Shown here: positions 34,145-41,910 of the stretch, piece after piece
How positions within the stretch are numbered: the first letter of the stretch is position 1
Layout: each line of letters begins with the position of its first letter
Assembly (NCBI GenBank): GCA_045658985.1
Contig: JAZOWC010000037.1
Location: 1-41,977 of the forward strand
Length of the DNA: 41,977 nucleotides
Source: RGIG3513 sp045658985
Lineage (GTDB): Bacteria > Bacillota > Clostridia > Oscillospirales > Butyricicoccaceae
Reading direction: 5' to 3'
Notes under the pieces: generated by a model
Databases searched by the model: none
Seen by the model: the letters and a program-made list of their open reading frames with translations, nothing else
Told to the model about the DNA's origin: nothing
Program-made: the position numbers and the translations under genes

Positions 34145-34840
34145 CTATATTTTATTCAGTATTACGGCCCCGTTCTCCAGTGACGAAAATTCATACCCCT
34201 CACCTATATTGCTTATAGCCTTGACTACAGCTTTGGACAAGCTTTCCAGCATACTAGCAGGCAACAGATCCACGCCTATCTCTCTATCAGCAAGAACAAG
34301 CTTGTGTATTTTCAGCTCGTTTTTACCGCTTGTCCCTTTTTGAACTGCAAAAACAATCTCAATATCCAGCTTTTCAGGCAGAAACATCAATACCGCAGAA
34401 TACTTGCTCAATCCTCCGTTTCTGTCTTTGCTCCGAAGATACTGTATCAACTCTTCGGTGTGCGTCTCTCCCTTGAGGCTGAGCATACTGCTGCTTATAT
34501 CTGCAAATCCGTTTTTGAGCGGAAAGCCGGAGGGCAAAAAGTCCTCCAGCTTGTTGTTAATGTAGTCTTCGGTCACAGATATCTGTCCGCCAACATTCAA
34601 TGCCGCATCGGTCTTTTTTTCGCCTTCGGTCAAATCCGTTTCCGATTGAATAACATCATCGGATGCTTCATTTTCGGTTTGCATATTTCCAGTATCTTTT
34701 ATATTTCTTACGACAGGAACATGCCTGTCTGCTATTTCCGGCTTTTCTCCCGAAAGCATTGTAACAATCATTGCGCTGCACATCAGCAGACTGAATATTA
34801 TCACAAGCAAATATATACGTTCTTTTGCCTCTGGTTTCAT
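34145..34840 (-). CDS. Hypothetical membrane-anchored protein
   Basis: A 231-residue protein that I do not recognise with confidence. It has an N-terminal transmembrane helix (about residues 10-30) after a short basic stretch, then a Glu/Asp/Thr-rich linker (about 31-80), then an extracellular alpha/beta domain starting ISVTEDYINNKLEDFL with alternating hydrophobic strands. The layout is reminiscent of YpmS/DUF2140 proteins, but the match is weak. GGGAGG precedes the ATG, and it is a single-gene unit with its own terminator. It faces the + strand fusion gene across a 180-nt gap. Confidence 0.6.
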   Translation of the reverse strand: MKPEAKERIYLLVIIFSLLMCSAMIVTMLSGEKPEIADRHVPVVRNIKDTGNMQTENEASDDVIQSETDLTEGEKKTDAALNVGGQISVTEDYINNKLEDFLPSGFPLKNGFADISSSMLSLKGETHTEELIQYLRSKDRNGGLSKYSAVLMFLPEKLDIEIVFAVQKGTSGKNELKIHKLVLADREIGVDLLPASMLESLSKAVVKAISNIGEGYEFSSLENGAVILNKI

Positions 34841-34955
34841 TTTATTCCTCCCAACTTGCTTTTGATCTATAATATGTATCCACGGAATAAAATATGTCCC
34901 GACAAAAACGATATATTCATTATCAATAATATTTTCATCTGCGGCAATACATTTG

Positions 34956-34984
34956 TTGACCGCTTGGGATTATTGGGTTATAAT
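34956..34984 (+). promoter_or_regulatory. Strong sigma-A promoter of the GT4/CsaB fusion gene
   Basis: TTGACC (34956-34961), a 17-nt spacer and a perfect TATAAT (34979-34984). An 18-nt palindrome TAATATAT-AA-ATATATTA (34981-34998) overlaps the -10 and the expected start site. The rest of this 180-nt gap (34841-35020) shows no other feature beyond the ribosome binding site of the divergent gene. Confidence 0.8.
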
Positions 34985-35020
34985 ATATAAATATATTAAA
35001 GCTTGGTAGGACATAAATGT

Positions 35021-37234
35021 ATGAAGGTCATCCATATAGCAGGCGGCGGCGACCGCGGCGGTGCAAAAACACATATAATCTCTCTGTGCTCACATTTGGC
35101 AAAAAGCTGTGAGCTTATTTTGGTTAGCCTGCGTTCGGGTGATTTTGCAGAAAGCGCCGAAAAGGCAGGTATTAATACAAAAACAATTTTTTCTTTTTGG
35201 ACTATAGCCGACTATATCAAGCTCATCAAATTCATCAAAAAAGAATCTCCCGATATAGTGCACTGCCACGGAGCCAAAGCAAATCTTGCAGGTGCGCTGA
35301 TCAAGCTGTTCTGCAAATGCACCACAGTAACTACAGTACACAGCGATTATCGCCTTGACTATATGCACAGCGCTCTGAAAAACTGGACATTCGGTCTGAT
35401 AAACAGGATTGCACTCCGCTCCTTCGATTACTATATCACTGTTTCGGATCTGTTCAAAAAAATGCTTGTGTCCCGCTCCTTCAAGGCTAATAATATTATG
35501 ACCATCTATAACGGTCTCGATTTCAGCCTGAAGCACGAAAAGGCCGACAAAAAAGCCTATCTGGAAAAACACGGACTCAACTATGATCCCAACGACGTTA
35601 TAATAGGCATCCCCGCCCGACTCAATCCGGTCAAAGACATTCCTACTCTGATATCTGCATTTGCAAAAGCCAAAGCCAAATGCCCTAATATAAAGCTGCT
35701 CATAGGCGGAGACGGTGAAGAAATGAGCCGTCTCAAGCAGATGGTAGTTGATCTGGGCATCAAAGACTCTGTTGCGTTTTTGGGATGGGTTGCTGATGTT
35801 CCGGAATTTTTCACCGTGTGCGATATAGACGTTCTGTGCTCCATCTCCGAATCATTTCCCTATTCTGTTCTGGAGGGTATCAGAGAAGGCTGCGCGGTAA
35901 TAACCTCTGACGTAGGCGGTATGCGCAATTTGATTGACAATGGGATTAACGGCTATATTTTCAAGCCCGGTGATTCGGACACTTTTGCCGATTATATAGC
36001 CGATCTTGCCGAAAACTCCGACAAACGCCATAAGTTTGCGCAGCTGCTGTTTGACAAAGCATCCTCACTCTACTCCATCGACAAAATGGCGAGCACACAG
36101 CTGGATATATACGAAAGCATCTCCAAACTCGTCAAACGCCGCAAAAAACGTGACGGCGTTCTCATATGCGGCGCATACGGCAGAGGAAACTCGGGAGACG
36201 AAGCAATCCTCAAAGCCATTATTACCTCGGTCAAATCCATCGATCCTCTCGTGCCTGTTACTGTTATGACTCGTCAGCCCCTGCCCACCAGCCTCATTCA
36301 CGGTGTCAACGCAATCTACATCTTTAATCTGTTCAAATTTCTGTCCGTAATGAGACGAACCTCGCTGTTCATAAACGGCGGCGGTAACCTTATTCAGGAT
36401 TCCACCTCCAGCAGATCACTGTTTTTCTATCTGTATACGATCTTTGCCGCCAAAAGACGCGGCTGCAGCGTCCTGATGTACGGCTGCGGTATAGGACACG
36501 TCCGCAGACCTCTCAACAGAAAGCTGACCCGCAAAATAATCGACAATTACGTTGATATCATTACCCTGCGTGACGAAATAAGCAAAAACGATCTTACCAA
36601 AATGGGTGTTACCAAGCCCGAGATCAGCCTGACGGCCGATCCCGCACTGTCCATCAAACCCTATCCCGTATCCGATGCGGAATACTATCTGCGCTCCAAC
36701 GGCATCGATCCCGACGGCAAGTATATATGCTTCTCGCTGCGAAATTGGGGACGGTTTGACAACTATGATACATTTGCCAAAGCCGCCGAGTACGCATACA
36801 CGCAGTATGGCGCTACACCGGTTTTCCTGCCCATCGAGATACCGAAGGATATGGATCCCACAAATCGTGTGTCCGAAAAACTAAACTGTCCGCATTATAT
36901 ACTGCCTCCTCCTTCCGAAGCGGCGCTGCTTATATCTGTTTACGGAAAAATGTCCGCAGTATGTGCTATCAGACTCCACGCTTTGGTTTTTGCCGCCGCA
37001 TCCGGCGCACCTTTTATGGCTGCTTCGTATGACATCAAAGTCAACGGATTTATGGAATATATCGGCATGAGTGAACTATGCTGTGATCTGTCCGAGTTAA
37101 GTTTCGACTGGCTTAAAAACAGCATAGACAAAATATACTCCAACGATGTGCTCCCCTCACCCGCAAACAAACTCCGTGAGCTGGAGAAAGGCAATATCGA
37201 CGCCGCAAAGAAATTGCTGAACAATAACAAATAA
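35021..37234 (+). CDS. Fusion: glycosyltransferase family 4 + CsaB-like polysaccharide pyruvyltransferase
   Basis: A 737-residue two-domain protein. Residues 1-370 are a GT-B glycosyltransferase (family 4): N-terminal IHIAGGGDRGGAKTHI, donor-site GIPARLNPVKDIPTL near 196-210 and the E-x7-E motif from E277 to E285. After a basic linker (372-377) comes a CsaB/polysaccharide pyruvyltransferase domain: GAYGRGNSGDEA (384-395), then the FINGGGNLIQD and MYGCGIGHVRRP segments. CsaB-type enzymes add ketal pyruvate to cell-wall polysaccharides. The fused enzyme probably builds and decorates an envelope glycan (inference). ATG 35021 is preferred to TTG 35003, with GGTAGG upstream. Single gene with own promoter and terminator. 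Confidence 0.85.
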   Translation: MKVIHIAGGGDRGGAKTHIISLCSHLAKSCELILVSLRSGDFAESAEKAGINTKTIFSFWTIADYIKLIKFIKKESPDIVHCHGAKANLAGALIKLFCKCTTVTTVHSDYRLDYMHSALKNWTFGLINRIALRSFDYYITVSDLFKKMLVSRSFKANNIMTIYNGLDFSLKHEKADKKAYLEKHGLNYDPNDVIIGIPARLNPVKDIPTLISAFAKAKAKCPNIKLLIGGDGEEMSRLKQMVVDLGIKDSVAFLGWVADVPEFFTVCDIDVLCSISESFPYSVLEGIREGCAVITSDVGGMRNLIDNGINGYIFKPGDSDTFADYIADLAENSDKRHKFAQLLFDKASSLYSIDKMASTQLDIYESISKLVKRRKKRDGVLICGAYGRGNSGDEAILKAIITSVKSIDPLVPVTVMTRQPLPTSLIHGVNAIYIFNLFKFLSVMRRTSLFINGGGNLIQDSTSSRSLFFYLYTIFAAKRRGCSVLMYGCGIGHVRRPLNRKLTRKIIDNYVDIITLRDEISKNDLTKMGVTKPEISLTADPALSIKPYPVSDAEYYLRSNGIDPDGKYICFSLRNWGRFDNYDTFAKAAEYAYTQYGATPVFLPIEIPKDMDPTNRVSEKLNCPHYILPPPSEAALLISVYGKMSAVCAIRLHALVFAAASGAPFMAASYDIKVNGFMEYIGMSELCCDLSELSFDWLKNSIDKIYSNDVLPSPANKLRELEKGNIDAAKKLLNNNK

Positions 37235-37262
37235 AAAACTGCTGCATATGCAGCAGTTTTTT
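37233..37262. terminator. Perfect palindromic bidirectional terminator
   Basis: A 30-nt perfect palindrome centred on ATAT with arms AAAAAACTGCTGCAT and ATGCAGCAGTTTTTT. It stops both the fusion gene and the convergent pyruvate-kinase-like gene; the stop codon of the latter overlaps the end of the T-run. Confidence 0.92.
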
Positions 37263-38235
37263 ATTTGTAGCTCAATGCCTGTTTGGCGCATTGAGTCAGG
37301 TATTTTATTGCCTCGACGGGATATTTGCCTGCAGCAGTCTCTCCCGTAAGCATAAGTCCGTCGGCACCGTCAAGCACCGAGTTGAATATATCATTCATTT
37401 CTGCCCTGGTAGGCACAGCAGCATTCTCCATGGATGCAAGCAGCTGTGTGGCCACAATCAGCCTTTTACCCGCGGCAGTGCATTTTTGCGCGATATTCTT
37501 CTGATATCCGGGCAGCAGCCACATATCCATACAATTGCCCAGATCACCTCTGGCAAAAAGTACTCGGTCTGCCGCCGCTATGATCTCGTCTGCATAATTG
37601 AGTCCGCTTTTATCCTCGATCTTTGCAATGACTTCTATATGCCCACAGCCCAACTCATGCAGCTTGTTCTTAACTTGTGTAACATCCGAAGCGCATCTGA
37701 CAAAGGGCTGCAAGATAGCATTGACACCAATGTTCTTTGCCACGGCAAGGTTGCTTATGTCATTTTGTGTAAGCAGAGGTACTTGGATTTTATGTCCCGG
37801 CACGGCAAAACTCTTTCTCTTAAGAAGCTTGCCTTCTCTGATCACCCTGCACATATAGTTTCCGCAGTCTACGTCAATAATCTCAAGTTCTATCTTGCCG
37901 TCATCAAGTCTGCAGATCATTCCAACCTCAAGCTGATCCAATACTGTTTGTTTGAGCGGTATGTCCCGCCCCAAAGCAATCCTGTCATCCACTTTAAGCA
38001 TGAGAGGCTCTGTGATATTACCAACTCTCAGTTCCGGACCTTCCATGTCTATAACAAGCTCTACATCAGCCGAGCAGTTCTTTTCGGCTATTCTGAGCTC
38101 GTTTATGGCCTGACCAAAAGACTCAAGCATACCGTGCGACAGATTCAGTCTGATGCCGTTCATACCCGATCTTATCATATCAGCAAGTATACTGCTGTCA
38201 CTGCAGGCGGGACCCAACGTTCCGTATATTTTCAT
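37261..38235 (-). CDS. Pyruvate kinase-like protein lacking the C-terminal domain
   Basis: A 324-residue protein homologous to the A and B domains of pyruvate kinase, which makes pyruvate and ATP from phosphoenolpyruvate. Kept: GTLGPAC, RLNLSHG (Arg, Asn, Ser), DMEGPELR (usually DTKGPEIR), VIAKIED (Lys and Glu), ARGDLG, ATQLLASM, PTRAEMND and VLDGADGLMLTGETA. The protein ends just after this, so the roughly 130-residue allosteric C-terminal domain is absent. Substitution of Thr-Lys by Met-Glu in the metal/phosphate loop is odd. Activity cannot be taken for granted. ATG 38235 or 38238; it overlaps rqcH and ends at a terminator. Confidence 0.82.
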   Translation of the reverse strand: MKIYGTLGPACSDSSILADMIRSGMNGIRLNLSHGMLESFGQAINELRIAEKNCSADVELVIDMEGPELRVGNITEPLMLKVDDRIALGRDIPLKQTVLDQLEVGMICRLDDGKIELEIIDVDCGNYMCRVIREGKLLKRKSFAVPGHKIQVPLLTQNDISNLAVAKNIGVNAILQPFVRCASDVTQVKNKLHELGCGHIEVIAKIEDKSGLNYADEIIAAADRVLFARGDLGNCMDMWLLPGYQKNIAQKCTAAGKRLIVATQLLASMENAAVPTRAEMNDIFNSVLDGADGLMLTGETAAGKYPVEAIKYLTQCAKQALSYK

Positions 38236-39893
38236 CATTCCGCTCCTTTTGGCAGCCGGGGCTTGACGATTACGCTCGTGTACTCAAAGTAATTGACCTG
38301 ACCGGGTCGGGCACCTGAGGGTTTTTTGACATTTTTGACAGCTGTGTAGTCAACAGGAACAGACACTCCACCCGAAGAAGCACAGTAATATGCCGCTACT
38401 TCTGCCGCTTGCTCAATGTCTCTGTTGTCAGGTGTCACTCCATCTGTAACAAGTACAACGTGACTGCCGGCAACCCCTCTGGCGTGGAACCAAAGGTCTT
38501 TTTTGGACGCGATCTTATGCGTAAGCTCGTCGTTCTCTTTGTTATTTCTGCCGCACAACACCTCAAAACCGCCGTCTGTAATGAATCTTCTCGGGGCGGC
38601 AGGCGGTTGTTTTTTATTCTTTTTGTTATCTTTTTTAATGAATCCGGCCTCTCTGGCCTCGCCTTTTACGTCATCAGCTTCTTTTACCGTAGACGCCGCT
38701 TTAAGCGAATAAACCAGACTCTCCAGATACATCTGCTCACTCTCGTTCTTTTCTATCTGCTGACTCAGGTGATGCTCGGCGCTCTTGAGTCGGGCATATT
38801 TTTTGTACAGCTTTTGCGCATTCTTCTGCGGAGACAGCGATGGGTCAAGCTCTATCGTGATCTCAGGCATATCGGGATGGTAATAATTGATTACTCTTGC
38901 AAGTTTCTCCCCCTGCTTGATAACACCGATATTCGCCGTGATGAGATCGGCTTTTTCTTTTATTTTTTCGCGATCGACTGCAGTCTGCATCTCGATTTTC
39001 TGCTCTGCGATCTTTTTCTTCGTTCGTTTGAGTGCATTGGTCAGTGATTTTTCGGTTTCTCTTTTTATTGCATTGAGATTGTCTTCCCAGGTACGTTTGC
39101 CGTAAAAAGTATCCAACGCCGAGCTGAAACTTTCGCACTCAATAAAATCCGAAAAAGGCATAACGGCAGAAATATCAACCATCTTATCGCCGGACATGAC
39201 TATATACGGCTTGAGTGGAGTATTGGCTGTATTATAAAACCACTCATACGGCACATCTGCGCTCAATCCTTGCCTTGCAAGCGCAAGAGTCAGTCCGGAG
39301 AATTTGTTGCAAAGCTCTTTTTCTCCGTCATTAGGATCAATACCGTCGCACGCAGTCTTGAAATCATCCAAAGTTGCGTCAAGCCAGAATTTTTTGTCGG
39401 ATTTTTCAGGCAAGGTGTAGGCAAGACCGGGCATTATACCTCTGTTTCCGTTTTCGAGACCGATATTGCGCAGGCATGCCGCAATAATACCCTTGTGATT
39501 AACTACAATAATATTTTTCTGCCTGCCCATCAGCTCACATATCAGGCTTTTTTCCGTAATATCGCCCATCTCATCTGTGGAAGAGATTTTTATAACTATA
39601 ATTCGCTCCCTGTCAGGCTGTGTAACGGAAATAATCCTGCCGTTGCCAAGCTGTTTACGCAGCATCATACAAAATACGGGAGGTGTGTCAGGGTTGTCAA
39701 GCTTCTCCCCAGTCAACCATACTGCTGCATAGGTTCCCGCAGACATGATCAGCTTTCTGTTGCCGTTATCAGTACGAAGATTGAGCACTACCTGATCACG
39801 TCTGGGCATATATATTTTGTCAATTCTTGCACCAAGCAACTCTCTGTCAAGTTGCTGAGCAAGACCGCTAATAAACAAATTATCTATGGGCAT
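38235..39893 (-). CDS. rqcH: Ribosome quality control protein RqcH (NFACT/FbpA family)
   Basis: Binds stalled 50S-peptidyl-tRNA complexes and recruits tRNA-Ala for alanine tailing of the nascent chain. The 552-residue protein has NFACT-N (about 1-250) with the Asp-Arg pair in QPDRERI, a helix-hairpin-helix and coiled-coil region (about 275-420) and the NFACT-R domain with GGFEVLCGRNNKEND and DLWFHARGVAGSHVVL. Older annotation calls it fibronectin-binding protein. GGAGGA lies 6 nt before the ATG; it overlaps trmK by 14 nt and the next gene by 1-4 nt. Confidence 0.94.
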   Translation of the reverse strand: MPIDNLFISGLAQQLDRELLGARIDKIYMPRRDQVVLNLRTDNGNRKLIMSAGTYAAVWLTGEKLDNPDTPPVFCMMLRKQLGNGRIISVTQPDRERIIVIKISSTDEMGDITEKSLICELMGRQKNIIVVNHKGIIAACLRNIGLENGNRGIMPGLAYTLPEKSDKKFWLDATLDDFKTACDGIDPNDGEKELCNKFSGLTLALARQGLSADVPYEWFYNTANTPLKPYIVMSGDKMVDISAVMPFSDFIECESFSSALDTFYGKRTWEDNLNAIKRETEKSLTNALKRTKKKIAEQKIEMQTAVDREKIKEKADLITANIGVIKQGEKLARVINYYHPDMPEITIELDPSLSPQKNAQKLYKKYARLKSAEHHLSQQIEKNESEQMYLESLVYSLKAASTVKEADDVKGEAREAGFIKKDNKKNKKQPPAAPRRFITDGGFEVLCGRNNKENDELTHKIASKKDLWFHARGVAGSHVVLVTDGVTPDNRDIEQAAEVAAYYCASSGGVSVPVDYTAVKNVKKPSGARPGQVNYFEYTSVIVKPRLPKGAE

Positions 39894-40551
39894 GAGCGTC
39901 CTCCAGTAGTTTTATAAATCTTTGTTCCTCCGAAACATCATTGGATGCGCTGATTTTGCCGCGGTATATGGCCTGATATTTCTGCATAAGTTTATCTATA
40001 TACTTGTCAAACAAAGAGTCTCTGACAAAACTGTCGGAATACAAAAAACCGTTTTTCTCGCCGCAGTCGCCTGCCCCGCCCCTGACGCGCATCACAGAAT
40101 AAATACGACCGTCATCCTCAACCGCCTTTTCAACCTCAATATTATATCCGTTGTCGAACAAATACCGCCTCAGCTTCTCGGCTCGTGTCATAGGCTGGAG
40201 AATCAGCGTATGCTTTCCGTCTGCTGTCCATGGGGCACGGCTGATAATATCGGCAATCAGCTCCCCGCCCATTCCGCATATAAACACTGTGTCGCAGTCC
40301 GTACCTTCAAATGGGTCAAGCCCGTTGCACAGCCTGAACGCAATATTCTCGCTTATGCCATACATAGCAGCAGTTTTGGCAGCATTATCAAGAGGGCCCT
40401 GATTTATGTCACATGCATACACGAAATCAGCGCCTTTATCCATCAGCATATATGCACTGAGATATCCGTGATCACAGCCTACATCTATGACATTATGTGC
40501 CTCATGTGCCATATCGGCAGCCGTCCTGAGACGGGGTGAAAGTGTTACCAT
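39880..40551 (-). CDS. trmK: tRNA (adenine(22)-N1)-methyltransferase TrmK
   Basis: Methylates N1 of A22 in tRNA using S-adenosylmethionine. The 223-residue protein has SAM motif I DVGCDHGYLS (near residue 23), ACDINQGPLDNA, the ICGMGGELI segment and LQPMTRAEKLRRYL. Length and helix-rich C-terminus fit TrmK. It starts about 30 nt behind the terminator of the DUF1858 gene with only a weak ribosome binding site (CAGGTTGG), and overlaps rqcH by 14 nt. Confidence 0.92.
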   Translation of the reverse strand: MVTLSPRLRTAADMAHEAHNVIDVGCDHGYLSAYMLMDKGADFVYACDINQGPLDNAAKTAAMYGISENIAFRLCNGLDPFEGTDCDTVFICGMGGELIADIISRAPWTADGKHTLILQPMTRAEKLRRYLFDNGYNIEVEKAVEDDGRIYSVMRVRGGAGDCGEKNGFLYSDSFVRDSLFDKYIDKLMQKYQAIYRGKISASNDVSEEQRFIKLLEDAHAHR

Positions 40552-40574
40552 AAGTTATACCAACCTGTTAAGTA

Positions 40575-40610
40575 TTAAAAGTAAGACCGAAGCCATAAGC
40601 CTCGGTCTTA
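40575..40610 (-). terminator. Terminator behind the DUF1858 gene
   Basis: Stem TAAGACCGA/TCGGTCTTA (40582-40590 and 40602-40610) with further inner pairing, followed on the - strand by CTTTTAATA. The tail is weak, so partial read-through into trmK is plausible. Confidence 0.65.
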
Positions 40611-40619
40611 CCAAGCGAT

Positions 40620-40820
40620 TTATTTGGATGCGAAGTACTCGTTGAGCTTCTTTACAAGCTCGTCAGCGTCTGTGTTGTGAACAGCACAAGCATCTGCAAT
40701 GCTCTCGCCGCGGGAAGAAGGACAACCCAGGCAATGCATGCCGATGTCAAAGAAGAACTCAGCAGTGCCGATATCTGCATCCAGAACCTCACCAATGATG
40801 CTATCTTTTGTAACAACCAT
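40620..40820 (-). CDS. DUF1858 domain-containing protein
   Basis: A 66-residue cytoplasmic protein of the DUF1858 family (hybrid-cluster-associated, redox-active disulfide type). The hallmark is GMHCLGCPSSRGES (residues 27-40), with a CxxC pair that can form a disulfide or bind metal, followed by ADACAVHNTDADELVKKLN. Its partner is not known here; no hybrid-cluster protein is adjacent. GGAGGT lies before the ATG, and a strong promoter precedes it. It is a single-gene unit between two terminators. Confidence 0.9.
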   Translation of the reverse strand: MVVTKDSIIGEVLDADIGTAEFFFDIGMHCLGCPSSRGESIADACAVHNTDADELVKKLNEYFASK

Positions 40821-40854
40821 CGTAACATACCTCCATTATATTAATTTCTGTATT

Positions 40855-40883
40855 ATTATACTACTTATTTTACACATTTTCAA
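40855..40883 (-). promoter_or_regulatory. Strong sigma-A promoter of the DUF1858 gene
   Basis: TTGAAA (complement of 40878-40883) and perfect TATAAT (complement of 40855-40860), 17-nt spacer. It lies just downstream of the terminator at 40898-40928. Confidence 0.75.
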
Positions 40884-40897
40884 CTGTTTATGCAAGT

Positions 40898-40928
40898 AAA
40901 AAGCGGAGGATTTCTATCCTCCGCTTTA
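40898..40928 (-). terminator. Terminator behind the zinc-ribbon gene
   Basis: A 12-bp stem AAAGCGGAGGAT/ATCCTCCGCTTT with a 4-nt TTCT loop and flanking T-run on the - strand. Ends the sigma factor/zinc-ribbon operon and shields the DUF1858 promoter. Confidence 0.85.
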
Positions 40929-40960
40929 TTTGCTTGTTGGATGCTGTCAGCGCTCAGGAA

Positions 40961-41245
40961 TTAGCCCTGCTGCTCTTCCTTCATCTTGGCAAAGCACTCG
41001 CTGCAGTATACGGGGCGATCAGTCTTGGGCTCGAAGGGAACCTTAGCTTCCTTGCCGCAAGCTGCGCAGGTTGCAGTGAAGAACTCTCTGGGGCCGTTGC
41101 GCTGCTGCTTGCGAGCGTCACGGCAAGTCTTGCAGCGCTGGGGCTCATTCTGGAAGCCGCGCTCTGCGTAGAACTCCTGCTCTCCTGCTGTGAATACGAA
41201 CTCTGCTCCGCATTCCTTGCAAACCAATGTCTTGTCTTCGTACAT
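40961..41245 (-). CDS. Zinc-ribbon domain-containing protein
   Basis: A 94-residue protein with two zinc ribbons. The first has the pairs CKEC (residues 9-12) and CKTC (38-41), with the family pattern FTAGEQEFYAERGF between them; the second has CAAC (60-63) and CSEC (80-83), matching the CxxC-CxxC type found in many Clostridia. The role is unknown; nucleic-acid or protein binding is inference. GAGAGG precedes the ATG. It follows the sigma factor gene by 51 nt with no clear promoter between, so it is probably co-transcribed with it. Confidence 0.88.
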   Translation of the reverse strand: MYEDKTLVCKECGAEFVFTAGEQEFYAERGFQNEPQRCKTCRDARKQQRNGPREFFTATCAACGKEAKVPFEPKTDRPVYCSECFAKMKEEQQG

Positions 41246-41296
41246 GTGTGTTACCTCTCTTTTTCCGCTGTGCGGTGTGTTATATTGCGAACAGGT

Positions 41297-41836
41297 TTAT
41301 TCCTGCTGACGCCTTTTGTTTAAATACTGCTTAAGTTTGTTTCTTATGCGAACAACAGCATTGTCTACAGACTTAATATTTTTACCTAATTTTTCCGATA
41401 TTTCTTTTACGGTATAGCCTTCCAAATACAAGTCAAGAACAGATGCTTCAAAAGCAGACAGCAGGTCCAAAATAACTTGCTTTAACTCGACAGCCGATTC
41501 ATCTCCTATGACCTTCGACTCAGGGTCAGGTACAATTTCGATTAAGCTGTCACGCAGAACGGTAAAAACCTTGTTTTCCCTGTCGCTGTCAAGCAAATCT
41601 CGGCGCACCGCATCAATCAGACGATTTTTGACACATTTTGATGCGTAGGCCTCAAAATTACCGAATCGGGAGGGATCATATTTTCTCATAGCGCTGAGCA
41701 GAGCTATCATACCCTCCTGATAGAGGTCATCAAACTCCCCGCCCACGAGAAAATATCTGCGAACATATCTTGTAACTAATCTTGAATATTGCTCAGCTGA
41801 TACTTCTTCGTTATAAAACTCCGGATTGTGTTCCAT
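41297..41836 (-). CDS. sigH: Sigma-70 family sigma factor, SigH-like
   Basis: A 179-residue sigma factor of the short type. Region 2 lies around residues 20-90 with YFLVGGEFDDLYQEGMIAL and SFGNFEAYASKCVKNRLIDA-like sequence (short: FEAYASKCV). Region 4 lies around 125-175 with the helix-turn-helix GYTVKEISEKLGKNIKSVDNA and ends in NKLKQYL. The segments FDDLYQEG, LYLEGYTVKEIS and SVDNAVVRIRNKL agree closely with SigH, which starts sporulation. It could also be a related housekeeping-type member. A strong promoter precedes it; the ribosome binding site AAGGAAAA is modest. Confidence 0.85.
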   Translation of the reverse strand: MEHNPEFYNEEVSAEQYSRLVTRYVRRYFLVGGEFDDLYQEGMIALLSAMRKYDPSRFGNFEAYASKCVKNRLIDAVRRDLLDSDRENKVFTVLRDSLIEIVPDPESKVIGDESAVELKQVILDLLSAFEASVLDLYLEGYTVKEISEKLGKNIKSVDNAVVRIRNKLKQYLNKRRQQE

Positions 41837-41880
41837 TATTTTCCTTACAATTATAGAGTTTTCTACTATTAAACATAGAC

Positions 41881-41910
41881 AGTATATAACAATTGTTTCT
41901 GTATTGTCAA
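41881..41910 (-). promoter_or_regulatory. Strong sigma-A promoter of the sigma factor gene
   Basis: Perfect TTGACA (complement of 41905-41910) and TATACT (complement of 41881-41886) with an 18-nt spacer holding a 10-nt palindrome AACAATTGTT (41888-41897). An imperfect outer repeat GACA/TGTC (41878-41881, 41905-41908) surrounds it. The remaining sequence to the window end is AT-rich with A/T tracts and may act as an UP element. Confidence 0.8.

Noticed and set aside
41246..41282. Direct repeat GTGTGTTA twice upstream of the zinc-ribbon gene
   Set aside because: Two 8-nt copies in a short gap with no promoter elements; most likely chance.
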